Shown: positions 35,123 through 45,035 of the stretch, piece after piece
How positions within the stretch are numbered: position 1 is the stretch's first letter
How the letters are laid out: each line of letters starts with the position of its first letter
Assembly: GCA_900318555.1 (NCBI GenBank)
Contig: ONKX01000008.1
Span: 1 to 64,000, forward strand
Length of the DNA stretch: 64,000 nt
Reading direction: 5' to 3'
From: an uncultured Prevotellaceae bacterium
GTDB taxonomy: Bacteria > Bacteroidota > Bacteroidia > Bacteroidales > Bacteroidaceae
Position numbers and translations under genes: made by a program
The notes under the pieces: model-generated
What the model saw: only the letters and a program-made list of their open reading frames with translations
What the model was told of the DNA's origin: nothing
Database searches by the model: none

Positions 35123-37213
35123 TTATTTCTCGATGAGGATGCGGGCATCGACGGCGACGACATCGTCACCATCGGCCAGGAGGGGATTGATGTCGATCTC
35201 CTTGATCTCGGTGGCGAAGCGGAGTAGGGTAGAGAGACGGACGATGATGTCGGCATATTTCTGTTCGTTGATGCCCTGTTGTCCGCGCGTACCTTGTAAT
35301 ATCTTATAGCCCCGCAGACCGTGGATCATGGAGAAGGCCTCGCCATAGGTGAGCGGTGCGAGACCGGAGCGGACGTCCTTGAGGACCTCGACGAAGATGC
35401 CGCCGAGTCCGCAGAGTACGACATGTCCGAAGCGTTCCTCGTATTTGGCGCCGATGAAGAGTTCGGTGCCACGGAGCATTTTTTGTACCATGACACCCGT
35501 AGCGCCTGGAATCTGCATCATGCGGTCGAACTCGAGTGCGAGGTGTTCGGGGGTGCGGATATTCAGCGTGACACCGCCGACGTCGCTCTTGTGGACGGGC
35601 CCGACGACCTTGGCGACGACGGGAAAAGTGAGAGGTGAGAGGTTAGAGGTGAGAGGTGAGAGGTCTTCTTTTGAGGTGGCGACGAGTTCGGGAACGAGGG
35701 GTATGCCGGCACAGGAAAGGATGTCGCGAACGGTCTGTGGCGGTACGTAGCCATTCTCCTCGATGCCGAAGATGATTTTGTTGAGTCGCGAGATGTTAAT
35801 GCCGTAGAGCTGTACCTCGGGGGGTGCCGGTGCGGGGGTGTTCATGACCTGCGACAGGGCGGTGGCCAGCGTCACCTCGTCGGAGAAATTGACGTGGCCC
35901 TTCTGCAGGAATTCCGCCACCTCAGGGCCTGCGGTATGGAGGCTGGGGAGGATGGGGAAAATCGGTTTCTTGCATTCGAGAATCTTCTGGTGCAGCGTCT
36001 CGTAGGCCTCATAGAGCGTGGAGAGTCCCGGTGTGCCATAGATGACGGCAATGGCATCGATGTTGTCGAACTTGTGTTCGCAGTAGTCGATGGCCAGTCC
36101 GAGTTGTGCGGCGGTACCCGTGGCGAGGATGTCGATGGGGTTTGCAACGGCAGAGCCGGGGAAGAGCTGTTCCTTCAGTTCGTCGGCATATTTAGAGGTG
36201 AGAGGTGAGAGGTCAGAGGTGAGACTCGGGACGTTGAGACCACCCTTCGAGAGGGCGTCGGTGAGCATGACGCCAGGACCGCCGGCATGGGTGACAATGG
36301 CGAAGTTACGCCCTTTGAGTGGCGGCAGGGTAAAGATACAGCCCACGGTGGTGAGTTCCTCACGGCTGAAGCAGCGTACGATGCCCGCCTTGCGGAATAG
36401 TGCCTCGACGGCGGAGTCGCTGGAGGCGATGGCCCCCGTATGGCTGGACGCCGCACGGCTGCCACTCTCCGACGAACCGGCTTTGATGGCTGCTATGCGA
36501 CAGCCCTTGCGGATGAGTGAGCTGGCATGGAACAGCAGTTTGTCGGGGTTGGAGATGTTTTCGATATAGAGCAGCTTGACCAGTGAGTCCGTTTCGGCAT
36601 TGAAGTGTTCGTCCATGTATTGCAACACGTCCTCGATGCCAATCTGCTTGCCGTTGCCGATGGACCAGACGCTGTTGAACTGCAGTCCCTTGATGACGGC
36701 ACTCTCGAGGATGAATACCGCCGTGGCACCGGAACCCGAGACGAAATCGACACCCTTGGGATTAAGTGCAGGAATGGGTTTGGTGAATACCGAATGGTGG
36801 TCGCGGGTGAGCAGTCCGATGCAGTTAGGGCCGATGAGTGCGGCACCATATTGTTCGCAGGTGTCGAGGATGCGCTGTTCCATGACGGCACCGGCCTTGG
36901 TCTCCTCGCCGAAGCCCGCAGAGATGATGATGAAGGCGCGGGTGCCCTTGTCGCGTGCCAGCAGTTCGACAGTATCTGGACATAATTTGGCGGGAACGAC
37001 GAGGATGGCCAGTTCGGTGGGTGGCAGTTCGTTGGCATTGTGGAACACCTTGATGCCCTGTACTTCGTCCTCTTTGGGGTTCACTACGCGCAGGGTTCCT
37101 TTGAATCCTCCCTGCAGGATATTACGTACGACGGCGCCACCGGGTTTGTGGACGTTGTTGGACCCTCCGATGACGACGATGCTCTGGGGTTGTAGCAGCT
37201 CGCGATTGATCAT
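35123..37213 (-). CDS. ADP-forming acyl-CoA synthetase (acetate-CoA ligase family)
   Basis: The 696-residue product joins, in order, a CoA-binding domain (SIVVIGGSNNVHKPGGAVVRNIL, about 5-130), a succinyl-CoA-ligase-like domain with VDFVSGSGATAVFILESA (about 150-300) and an ATP-grasp domain (about 480-690, FPVVAKVVGPVHKSDVGGV). This alpha-beta fusion makes ATP from acyl-CoA with release of the acid; acetate is the likely product but the substrate is not certain. Two heptamer arrays lie inside it, encoding SLTSDLSPLTSKY (about 330-340) and DLSPLTSNLSPLTF (about 517-528), both at domain junctions. A divergent promoter region separates it from the alpha-2-macroglobulin gene. Confidence 0.92.
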   Translation of the reverse strand: MINRELLQPQSIVVIGGSNNVHKPGGAVVRNILQGGFKGTLRVVNPKEDEVQGIKVFHNANELPPTELAILVVPAKLCPDTVELLARDKGTRAFIIISAGFGEETKAGAVMEQRILDTCEQYGAALIGPNCIGLLTRDHHSVFTKPIPALNPKGVDFVSGSGATAVFILESAVIKGLQFNSVWSIGNGKQIGIEDVLQYMDEHFNAETDSLVKLLYIENISNPDKLLFHASSLIRKGCRIAAIKAGSSESGSRAASSHTGAIASSDSAVEALFRKAGIVRCFSREELTTVGCIFTLPPLKGRNFAIVTHAGGPGVMLTDALSKGGLNVPSLTSDLSPLTSKYADELKEQLFPGSAVANPIDILATGTAAQLGLAIDYCEHKFDNIDAIAVIYGTPGLSTLYEAYETLHQKILECKKPIFPILPSLHTAGPEVAEFLQKGHVNFSDEVTLATALSQVMNTPAPAPPEVQLYGINISRLNKIIFGIEENGYVPPQTVRDILSCAGIPLVPELVATSKEDLSPLTSNLSPLTFPVVAKVVGPVHKSDVGGVTLNIRTPEHLALEFDRMMQIPGATGVMVQKMLRGTELFIGAKYEERFGHVVLCGLGGIFVEVLKDVRSGLAPLTYGEAFSMIHGLRGYKILQGTRGQQGINEQKYADIIVRLSTLLRFATEIKEIDINPLLADGDDVVAVDARILIEK
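35628..35662 (-). repeat. Heptamer array (GTGAGAG) in the acyl-CoA synthetase gene, copy 1
   Basis: Five 7-bp units (GTGAGAG, with one GTTAGAG) are read on the coding strand as LSPLTSNLSPLT, right before the ATP-grasp strand FPVVAKVV. Confidence 0.85.
36194..36224 (-). repeat. Heptamer array (AGAGGTG) in the acyl-CoA synthetase gene, copy 2
   Basis: Four and a half units with one AGAGGTC variant, coding for SLTSDLSPLTS. A 24-base stretch (36201-36224) is identical, in the same strand sense of the unit, to the reverse complement of part of the array at 63103-63130. Confidence 0.85.
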
Positions 37214-37244
37214 ATTGCTTGTTGTATAGTTTTAAAGATTTGTG

Positions 37245-37252
37245 CAAAGATA
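37245..37252 (-). promoter_or_regulatory. Probable -7 element for the acyl-CoA synthetase gene
   Basis: TATCTTTG on the minus strand, 32 bases before the start codon. No clear -33 TTTG is seen. Confidence 0.45.
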
Positions 37253-37282
37253 GTAATTATTTTTAATAATTGATAATTAATC

Positions 37283-37313
37283 ATTGAAAATTGATAGATT
37301 TTTCGTACTTTTG
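37283..37313 (+). promoter_or_regulatory. Promoter of the alpha-2-macroglobulin operon
   Basis: ATTG (37283-37286), a 19-base spacer and TACTTTTG (37306-37313), a full TAnnTTTG match. The start codon at 37339 follows 25 bases later. Confidence 0.65.
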
Positions 37314-37338
37314 TCCCTTAGTATTAAACATACGTGTT

Positions 37339-40300
37339 ATGAAACGGAATTTTTTGATGTTATTTGCAGTCATGCTGCTGGTACCTATGGGAATATTTAG
37401 TCAGACATATCAGGAGATGTGGAAGCAGGTGGAAAAGGCTTTGGACAAGGACCTGCCCAAGACCGCAATGGAGCACCTGCAGAAGATTGAGGCGAAGGCG
37501 CAGAAAGAGCGTGCCTACGGACAATTGTTGCGGGCTACGCTGTCGTATGCCCGTCAGCAGTCGCGGATAGCCCCCGACTCGCTGCCACCAGCCGTCGTGC
37601 GACTGGAAAAGGAAGCCGAGGCGACGCAGGACGTGGCGCTGAAGGCCGTGTATCATACCGTGTTGTCGAAGATTTACGAGGACAACGGTCGCACGCTGGG
37701 CGAGGAGTCGGTCGACAAGGCAGCGAAATACCGTCAGCAGGCCATGTTGCATCCCGAGGCGTTGGCGAAGGTGAAGGCCGAGCCGTATGAACCCTTCGTC
37801 ATCAAGGGCAAGGACAGCAAGACGTATTATGGCGATGACCTGCTGAACGTGGTAGGACGGTCGTTGGAGGCGTGGCAGTGGTTGCACGAATACTATTCGA
37901 AGACGGGCAATCGCCGGGCAGCATGTCTGACGGGTGTCGAAGCCTTCGACGACAAGGCGTCGCTGGACTCGCTGGCGGCAGTGTATGGTGACCTGCCCGA
38001 GGCCTGCGAGATAGCCATCAAGCGGCTGGGCATGATGGACGAAAGTGACGCTGCTGCCGTCAAAGAGCGCATCACTTATTTGCGCGAGTCGTTGAAGAAG
38101 TGGGGTTCGTGGCAGCGTGCCAACAGGTTGCGTAACGAAGAAACGGACATGACACGTCCGAGGTTTACGGCCGCCATGCCTCATCGGGTGGCGATGCCCC
38201 AGGAGCGTCAGACCGTGAAGTTGACATCGTTGCGGAACATCGAGACGCTGACCATGCAGGTGTATGGCACGAATCTGAAGGGTGATACAGAGCTGAATCC
38301 CGACATCGAGAAAGACTATAAGAAAATGAAGTCGCACCTGACGCTGCGGGCAGACCTGACGCGGACGCTGCATTTCAGCGGTCATCAGGACTACGAGAGT
38401 TTTGAAGACTCCGTAGAACTGCCCGGACTGGAGCCCGGTGTGTATATGATAGAATGGTCGTCGCCCCAGACGGAGACATCGCGGAAACTGTATTTCGTGT
38501 CGGGCGTGAGACTGATGGCGCAGGCCATGCCGGAACAGCAAATGCGCTATGTCGTCGTCGATGCACGCACGGGACAACCCATTCCGAAGGCTACGGTGCG
38601 ACTGAAGTACCGCGGAGGGTGGAAACAGGAGGCGAAGACCGATGCGCTGACATGTAACGACGAGGGCGAGCTGATGTGTGACTTCAGCGAGCGTACACCG
38701 TCGGAGGTGATGGTATATACGAAGAGCGACGAGTATAACCCGCCGACGAGTGCCGGCGGTCGTTATACCTATTATTCGCGGGAATATACGTCGGAACATA
38801 CCAACGTGTTTACGGACCGTTCGATATACCGTCCGGGCCAGACGGTGCACGTGGCCGCTATCGTTTGGAAAGAACAGTCGGCACTGGACAATGTCGCCGT
38901 GGAGAACAAGCGCGTACATGTGGAACTGCGTGACGCCAACTACAAAATGGTGGCAGAGCAGTGGGTGACCACCGATCGCTATGGTAAGTGTGCCACGGAA
39001 CTGACATTGCCGAAGGGTTTGTTGAACGGACGCTTTACGGTGAGAGCCAACAACACGTCGACGACCATCAGCGTAGAGGAATACAAGCGTCCGACGTTCC
39101 AGGTGGAGTTTGACGAATATAAGGCGTCGTACCAGCAAGGCGATACCGTGCGTGCCAAGGGTAAGGCCATGAGCTATGCCGGTGTGCCCGTGCAGGGTGC
39201 AAAAGTGAAATATACCGTCAGTCGTCAGGTGGCATTCTGGTGGCTGACGTACTCGTGGTACTGGGAAGGCGGCTATTTCGGCAACGGCCGGACGAAGGAA
39301 GTGGTGAAGGAAGGCGAGGCCGTGACCGGTGACGACGGCACGTTCGAGGTGGAGATGCCCATGACGCTGCCTCAGGATGACGGCAAGTATCCGATGTACT
39401 ATAGCTTTGTGGCCGAGACGGAGGTGACGGATGTGGCTGGTGAGACGCATCATGGTTCGATGAGTCTGCCCCTTGGCACGAAGGCTACTGCCCTGACATG
39501 CAGCATGCCGCAGAAGGTGCGCAGCGACCAGATGCCGCAGGTGACTTTTTCACGGAGGAATGCTGCCGGAAAGGAGATAGAAGGCGTGGTGAAATACCGT
39601 GTTGACGGTGGTAAGTGGCAGGAGTGCCCCGCTAATGAGGCTCAGCCGACGGCATCGTGGAAATTGAAGAGCGGCGAGCATCGCTTGGAAGCGACGTGTG
39701 GCGACGACAGTGTGGATATGACCTTTGTAGTTTTCGGACTCGACGACACCAAACCCGCCACGACGACGCACGACTGGTTCTATGTGTCGGAGAGTCAGTT
39801 CCCCAACGACGGCACACCCGTGACGTTGCAGGTTGGTGCCAGCGATCCCGACCTCCACATCGTCTATGCCATCTATGCCGGTGATAAGGTCATTGAGCGT
39901 GGGGTGGTAAAGAAGAGTGGTGAACTGTTGAACAGGAAACTGAAATATAAGGAGGAATACGGCAACGGTCTGTTGCTGAGCTATGCGTGGGTGAAGGATG
40001 GCGTGTGCTATAGTCACCAGCAAACCATCAAACGCCCGATGCCCGACAAGAAGCTGCGGCTGACGTGGGAAACGTTCCGCGACCGCCTGACCCCCGGACA
40101 GCAGGAGGAATGGCGCCTGAAGGTGGTGAATCCGGATGGCACACCTGCTGATGTGTCGCTGATGGCGGTGCTCTACGATAAGAGTCTTGACCAAATCAAG
40201 ATGCACAATTGGTCGTTCGTGCCTACCAACTATCTGCCGCAACCCTCGACCATTTGGCAGTTCCGTACTACGGGCAAGCTGTCGTGGGGCGCATCGCAGG

Positions 40301-42840
40301 CCTACAAGACGCCGTTGGACTATAAGAACCTTGATTTCAGCCGGTTCGACGAGAGTATCCTGCCCAGCGCCTATATCGCCTACGGACGGGCTTATGGTTT
40401 CGGACGTCTGATGAGGGGGATGGCTGTAGAGGACACCGGTATGATGGTGATGGAAGAGGCTCCGGCGATGGCTATGGCCTCGAACGACGCCGTGGAACTG
40501 TCTGCTGTTGCCGAGAAGAAGGAAACGAAGGTTTTTGATGCTGTTGAGACTGGGAGTGAAACGACAGAAGAGCAGCATGAAGATAATGTACAGGTGCGTG
40601 AGAATCTGGACGAGACGGCCTTCTGCTATCCTACGCTGACGACCGACGAAAAGGGTCAGGTGGTGATGACGTTCACCTTGCCCGAGAGTCTGACGACATG
40701 GCGCTTTATGGGTATTGCCAATACGCAGCAGATGATGTATGGCCGTATCGAGGGTGAGGCTGTGGCCCAGAAGGACGTGATGGTGCAGCCCAATGTGCCT
40801 CGCTTCGTCCGTATGGGTGATGAGGCGCAGATTTCGACCCGTATCTTTAATACTGGCGAAAAGGCAGTTGCAGGCAATGCTAGGCTGCAATTGATTGACC
40901 CTGAGAGTAATGCTGTCATCTTTGAACAGCAGCAGCCGTTCAGTATTGAGGCCGGCAAGACGGGCTCTGCAACGTTCAACGTTCAATGTTCAACGTTCAA
41001 CGTTTCTCTGTTGATCTGCAAGATCAGTGCGGTGGGTGACGGTTTCTCGGATGGTGAACAACACTATCTGCCCGTGTTGCCCGACAGGGAATATGTCACC
41101 AAGACCGTTCCCTATACCCAGCATGAGCCCGGTGTGAAGACCATTGACCTGACAAAGCTCTTCCCGCAGGGCACGACGCAGCAGAAACTGACGATAGAAT
41201 ATACGAACAATCCTGCGTGGCTGATGGTGCAGTCGCTGCCCACTTTGGGACAGCCGTGTGAACATAGTGCCATCGACCAGGCTGCGAGCTACTATAGCAA
41301 TCTGTTGGCAAAGACGCTGCTGAACCAGAGTCCGCAAGTGAAGACGACCTTCAAACTGTGGCAGCAGGAAGAGGCGCAGGCGACACTGACCTCGCAACTG
41401 GAGAAGAACCAGGAACTGAAGGACCTCGTGTTGAGTGAAACACCGTGGGTGTGGGCTGCCGACCGTGAGAGTGAACAGAAGCAGCGACTCTCCGACTTCT
41501 TCGACGAGAACGGCATTTCTAACCGCCTGACGACGGCCCTCGAGAAGCTGCAGAAATTGCAGAATGGCGACGGTTCGTTCTCGTGGTATCCCGGCATGCA
41601 AGGCAGCACATATATTACGGTGGCTGTCGAAGAGATGCTGGTACGTCTGAACCGGATGACAGGAACGCAGAATGCCACAAAGCAGATGGAGGATAAGGCT
41701 TTCAAATTCATCGGCAATGAGATTGTCGATATGGTGAAGGAGATGAAGAAACAGGAGAAGAAAGGCCGCAAGCCGTCGTTCCCGTCGTTTACGGCCCTGC
41801 GCTGGCTCTACCTCTGTGCACTCGACGGACGGAAACTGCCGAGTGACGTACAGGCTGCCAATGATTATCTGTTGCCTTTGCTGAAGAAGGACATCCAGCG
41901 TCAGACGATTTATGAGAAGGCCCTCTCGGCTATCATCCTCTCTAAGAATGGTGAGACGCGCAAGGCTACCGAATACGTGCAGAGCCTGAAGGAATATACG
42001 GTATTCACCGAGGAGATGGGCCGCTACTATGACACCCCGCGTGCCGGATATTCGTGGTACGACTACAAGATTCCAACGGAGGTGGCAGCCATTGAAGCTA
42101 TCCAGATGGTGACGCCAAACGATGTGCAGACCGTTGATGAGATGCGTCGCTGGCTGTTACAGGAAAAGCGTACACAGATGTGGGACACCCCCATCAATAG
42201 CGTCAACGCCATCTGGGCATTCCTTAATGGAAATGCTACCACGCTGACCACCACACAGCCCGCCACGGTGCTTGCGGTCGATGGTACACCCGTTGATGCC
42301 CCCAAGGCCACCGCAGGCATTGGTTATGTGAAGACCGCCATGACGGATCCTATCGGTAAGACCTTCACGGCCACGAAGACTTCTGAAGGTACATCGTGGG
42401 GTGCCGTCTATGCACAGTTCTTCCAGAAGACCAGCGAGGTGGAACAGAGCAATGGCGGCATTACGGTGAAGCGCGAGGTACTGGTTGCAGGGAAACCGCA
42501 AGCCGCCGCCGCGCTGAAGGTTGGCGATCGCATCAAAGTCCGCATCACCATCGAATGTTCGCGCGACCTTGACTTCGTACAAGTGTCCGACCGCCGCGCT
42601 GCTTGTATGGAACCCGTCAAGCAACTCTCGGGCTATCAGCAGGGTGCTTATGTGTCGCCGAAGGATTGTGCTACGAATTATTTCTATTATGGTCTGTCGA
42701 AGGGCAAGCACCAGATAGAGACCGAATATTATATCGACCGTGCTGGCAAGTATGAGAGCGGTACATGTACCGTGCAGTGTGCCTATGCTCCGGAATATCG
42801 TGCCACGGCACCGTCGATGACCTTTAACGTAAAAGAATGA
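37339..42840 (+). CDS. Bacterial alpha-2-macroglobulin family protein
   Basis: The 1833-residue product has a signal peptide (MKRNFLMLFAVMLLVPMGIFS), an N-terminal helical repeat region (about 25-270) and a chain of MG-type beta domains. These include an MG2 domain with FTDRSIYRPGQTVHVAAIVW (about 490-590) and an A2M domain near ETAFCYPTLTTDEKGQVVMTF. A helical thioester-type domain (about 1280-1620) follows. In place of the thioester CxEQ it has GQPCEHSAIDQA, so covalent trapping is unlikely. Such proteins guard the periplasm against proteases or act with outer-membrane systems. A heptamer array at 40971-41005 encodes SATFNVQCSTFNVSL. The start at 37339 follows the promoter. It overlaps the DUF1573 gene by 4 bases (ATGA). 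Confidence 0.92.
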   Translation: MKRNFLMLFAVMLLVPMGIFSQTYQEMWKQVEKALDKDLPKTAMEHLQKIEAKAQKERAYGQLLRATLSYARQQSRIAPDSLPPAVVRLEKEAEATQDVALKAVYHTVLSKIYEDNGRTLGEESVDKAAKYRQQAMLHPEALAKVKAEPYEPFVIKGKDSKTYYGDDLLNVVGRSLEAWQWLHEYYSKTGNRRAACLTGVEAFDDKASLDSLAAVYGDLPEACEIAIKRLGMMDESDAAAVKERITYLRESLKKWGSWQRANRLRNEETDMTRPRFTAAMPHRVAMPQERQTVKLTSLRNIETLTMQVYGTNLKGDTELNPDIEKDYKKMKSHLTLRADLTRTLHFSGHQDYESFEDSVELPGLEPGVYMIEWSSPQTETSRKLYFVSGVRLMAQAMPEQQMRYVVVDARTGQPIPKATVRLKYRGGWKQEAKTDALTCNDEGELMCDFSERTPSEVMVYTKSDEYNPPTSAGGRYTYYSREYTSEHTNVFTDRSIYRPGQTVHVAAIVWKEQSALDNVAVENKRVHVELRDANYKMVAEQWVTTDRYGKCATELTLPKGLLNGRFTVRANNTSTTISVEEYKRPTFQVEFDEYKASYQQGDTVRAKGKAMSYAGVPVQGAKVKYTVSRQVAFWWLTYSWYWEGGYFGNGRTKEVVKEGEAVTGDDGTFEVEMPMTLPQDDGKYPMYYSFVAETEVTDVAGETHHGSMSLPLGTKATALTCSMPQKVRSDQMPQVTFSRRNAAGKEIEGVVKYRVDGGKWQECPANEAQPTASWKLKSGEHRLEATCGDDSVDMTFVVFGLDDTKPATTTHDWFYVSESQFPNDGTPVTLQVGASDPDLHIVYAIYAGDKVIERGVVKKSGELLNRKLKYKEEYGNGLLLSYAWVKDGVCYSHQQTIKRPMPDKKLRLTWETFRDRLTPGQQEEWRLKVVNPDGTPADVSLMAVLYDKSLDQIKMHNWSFVPTNYLPQPSTIWQFRTTGKLSWGASQAYKTPLDYKNLDFSRFDESILPSAYIAYGRAYGFGRLMRGMAVEDTGMMVMEEAPAMAMASNDAVELSAVAEKKETKVFDAVETGSETTEEQHEDNVQVRENLDETAFCYPTLTTDEKGQVVMTFTLPESLTTWRFMGIANTQQMMYGRIEGEAVAQKDVMVQPNVPRFVRMGDEAQISTRIFNTGEKAVAGNARLQLIDPESNAVIFEQQQPFSIEAGKTGSATFNVQCSTFNVSLLICKISAVGDGFSDGEQHYLPVLPDREYVTKTVPYTQHEPGVKTIDLTKLFPQGTTQQKLTIEYTNNPAWLMVQSLPTLGQPCEHSAIDQAASYYSNLLAKTLLNQSPQVKTTFKLWQQEEAQATLTSQLEKNQELKDLVLSETPWVWAADRESEQKQRLSDFFDENGISNRLTTALEKLQKLQNGDGSFSWYPGMQGSTYITVAVEEMLVRLNRMTGTQNATKQMEDKAFKFIGNEIVDMVKEMKKQEKKGRKPSFPSFTALRWLYLCALDGRKLPSDVQAANDYLLPLLKKDIQRQTIYEKALSAIILSKNGETRKATEYVQSLKEYTVFTEEMGRYYDTPRAGYSWYDYKIPTEVAAIEAIQMVTPNDVQTVDEMRRWLLQEKRTQMWDTPINSVNAIWAFLNGNATTLTTTQPATVLAVDGTPVDAPKATAGIGYVKTAMTDPIGKTFTATKTSEGTSWGAVYAQFFQKTSEVEQSNGGITVKREVLVAGKPQAAAALKVGDRIKVRITIECSRDLDFVQVSDRRAACMEPVKQLSGYQQGAYVSPKDCATNYFYYGLSKGKHQIETEYYIDRAGKYESGTCTVQCAYAPEYRATAPSMTFNVKE
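40971..41005 (+). repeat. Heptamer array (AACGTTC) in the alpha-2-macroglobulin gene
   Basis: Five 7-bp units (AACGTTC, with one AATGTTC and a terminal AACGTTT) are read in frame. Its reverse complement shares an exact 23-base run with the array at 60611-60645. Confidence 0.85.
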
Positions 42841-43889
42841 TGAAAAGAAAACTGATCATACCCTCGTTGCTCCTGTTGGCGGCGTTGCCGGTGGCTGCAC
42901 AGAAACTGGTTGTTGAGCAGACCACCGTCGATGTCGGGCGAACAGGCTATGAGCATCCTATTACGGCAGTCTTCAAGTGTCGTAACAAAAGTAGCAAGAA
43001 ACTGCGCATCAGTCAGGTGAAGCCCGACTGCTACTGTGTGGCTGTAGAATATCCGAAAGGTGATATTGCCGGTGGTGAACATTTCCAGATTCAACTGACA
43101 TATAATGCCCGGCAATTGGGACATTTCACCCAGCAGGCCGCCATCGTCAGCAATGCGTCGTCGAAACCCGTGTATGTGACGATGAAAGGACATGTGCTGG
43201 AACATTATGTCGATCTCTCTGGCAATTATCCTGTGGCGATGGGTGAACTGCGCCTCGACAAGAACGACCTGGAGTTTGATGACGTGAATCGTGGCGACCA
43301 GCTGGTGCAGGAGTTGCACCTGTATAATCATGGCTCGCAGGTCATGCAACCCAACCTGCTCCATCTGCCTCCTTATCTGACGGCGGTGATGCAGCCCGAA
43401 AAGTTGGCTCCTGATGAAGAGGGCGTGATGACGGTGCGACTGAATTCTGCCAAGTTGCACGACTACGGACTGACGCAGACGGCTGTGTATATGGCAAGTA
43501 ACATTGGTGACAAGGTCCGTGCCGACCACGAAATCGGTGTGTCGGCAGTATTGCTGCCGTCGTTCCCAAAACATGTGAGCAATCCTCCCCATATCCAGTT
43601 GTCGAAGGAAACCGTCGATATCCTGTTTGAGGACAAGTCAAAGAAGACGGAGGTCATCGATATCGTCAATACCGGACAGACGGAATTGCAGATTTCTTCG
43701 TTGCAGATGTTTACCAACGGACTGAAGATATCGTTGAACAAGAGTCGTCTGCAACCAGGCGAGAGTGCTAAACTGAAGATTACGGCGTTTCGTAGCGACC
43801 TGTTGAAGGTGCGCACGCGACCTCGAATCCTGATGATTACCAACGATCCCCAGAAGTCGAAGGTGACCATCACCATCAATGCGAAATAA
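42837..43889 (+). CDS. DUF1573 domain secreted protein
   Basis: The 350-residue product has a signal peptide (MMKRKLIIPSLLLLAALPVAA) and repeated Ig-like DUF1573 domains. The first contains TAVFKCRNKSSKKLRISQVKPDCYC; a later one contains VIDIVNTGQTELQISSLQM. DUF1573 proteins are common secreted beta-sandwich proteins of Bacteroidota with no fixed function. The ATG overlaps the stop of the alpha-2-macroglobulin gene (ATGA), so they are translationally coupled and may work together in the periplasm. Alternative start one codon later at 42840. Confidence 0.88.
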   Translation: MMKRKLIIPSLLLLAALPVAAQKLVVEQTTVDVGRTGYEHPITAVFKCRNKSSKKLRISQVKPDCYCVAVEYPKGDIAGGEHFQIQLTYNARQLGHFTQQAAIVSNASSKPVYVTMKGHVLEHYVDLSGNYPVAMGELRLDKNDLEFDDVNRGDQLVQELHLYNHGSQVMQPNLLHLPPYLTAVMQPEKLAPDEEGVMTVRLNSAKLHDYGLTQTAVYMASNIGDKVRADHEIGVSAVLLPSFPKHVSNPPHIQLSKETVDILFEDKSKKTEVIDIVNTGQTELQISSLQMFTNGLKISLNKSRLQPGESAKLKITAFRSDLLKVRTRPRILMITNDPQKSKVTITINAK

Positions 43890-43893
43890 TCCC

Positions 43894-43921
43894 TTACATC
43901 ATACATCTTACATCTCACATC
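43894..43921 (+). repeat. Heptamer array (TTACATC) before meaB
   Basis: Four units (TTACATC, ATACATC, TTACATC, TCACATC) fill the 36-base gap between the DUF1573 stop and the meaB start. Confidence 0.75.
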
Positions 43922-43925
43922 AAAT

Positions 43926-45035
43926 ATGGATCATCCCGAGAATAGTTCAGAATATGCCGGCCTGCAGGTGAATAGCGGTGTCGAGCAACCGTCCATCATC
44001 AATCCCTATCTGAAGCATCGTCGCGTACAGCGTCGTGAACTCTCTGCTGCCGATATGGTAGAGGGTATCGTCAAAGGCGACGTCACGATCCTCTCGCAGG
44101 CTGTGACGCTGGTGGAGAGTGTCAATCCCGACCATCAGGCTAAGGCCCAGGAGGTCATCAACAAGTGCCTGCCCTATAGCGGCAACAGCATCCGTGTGGG
44201 CATCAGTGGTGTTCCTGGTGCAGGAAAATCGACGAGTATCGACGAGTTTGGCATCCATGTGTTGAAAGAGAAAGGCGGTAAGTTGGCGGTGTTGGCCATA
44301 GACCCCTCATCGGAACGCTCGAAGGGTAGTATCCTAGGTGATAAGACGCGTATGGAGAAACTCTCCACGCATCCGGACTCGTTCATCCGTCCTAGTCCGA
44401 CGGCAGGTTCTCTGGGTGGTGTGGCCCGTAAGACGCGTGAGACCATTATTCTCTGCGAGGCTGCCGGCTTCGACAAGATTTTCGTTGAGACGGTGGGTGT
44501 GGGACAGAGCGAGACGGCCTGCCATTCGATGGTCGATTTCTTCCTGCTCATCCAGTTGGCAGGTACAGGCGATGACCTGCAAGGTATCAAACGTGGTATC
44601 ATGGAGATTTGCGATGCCATCGTTATCAACAAGTGTGACGGCGATAACGTCGACAAATGCCACATGGCGGCGACGAATTTCCGTAATGCCCTCCATTTCT
44701 TCCCCATGCCCGAGAGCGGATGGTTGCCGAAGGTGCTGTGCTACAGCGGTTTCTACGGCTATGGCATCAAGGAGGTCTGGGACATGATTTACGAATATAT
44801 GGATTTTGTCAAGGACAACGGCTATTTTGCCTATCGTCGTAACGAACAGTCGAAATACTGGATGTATGAAAGCATCAATGAACACCTGCGCCTGAACTTC
44901 TATAATAATGACGTCATCAAGCGCCAGTTACAGGCTGCAGAACGTTCCGTATTGGCTGGTGAACAGACGTCGTTTGCTGCCGCCCAGCAGTTGCTTGACA
45001 ACTATTTTGAACAGATCAAACATGTTACAGATTGA
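43926..45035 (+). CDS. meaB: Methylmalonyl-CoA mutase-associated GTPase MeaB
   Basis: The 369-residue product is a full-length MeaB/ArgK G3E GTPase with P-loop GVPGAGKST (95-103), AIDPSSERSKGSILGDKTRM (switch region) and NKCDGDN (base specificity). MeaB guards methylmalonyl-CoA mutase and loads its B12 cofactor. The mutase itself is not in the window. Its presence supports a succinate-to-propionate route. It overlaps ispH by 14 bases. The gap before it is entirely a heptamer array. Confidence 0.95.
   Translation: MDHPENSSEYAGLQVNSGVEQPSIINPYLKHRRVQRRELSAADMVEGIVKGDVTILSQAVTLVESVNPDHQAKAQEVINKCLPYSGNSIRVGISGVPGAGKSTSIDEFGIHVLKEKGGKLAVLAIDPSSERSKGSILGDKTRMEKLSTHPDSFIRPSPTAGSLGGVARKTRETIILCEAAGFDKIFVETVGVGQSETACHSMVDFFLLIQLAGTGDDLQGIKRGIMEICDAIVINKCDGDNVDKCHMAATNFRNALHFFPMPESGWLPKVLCYSGFYGYGIKEVWDMIYEYMDFVKDNGYFAYRRNEQSKYWMYESINEHLRLNFYNNDVIKRQLQAAERSVLAGEQTSFAAAQQLLDNYFEQIKHVTD

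Noticed and set aside
37360..39453. Long minus-strand open frame (697 residues) inside the alpha-2-macroglobulin gene
   Set aside because: It is antisense to a gene with clear domains and signal peptide. Its arginine/histidine/leucine-rich text has no domain pattern.
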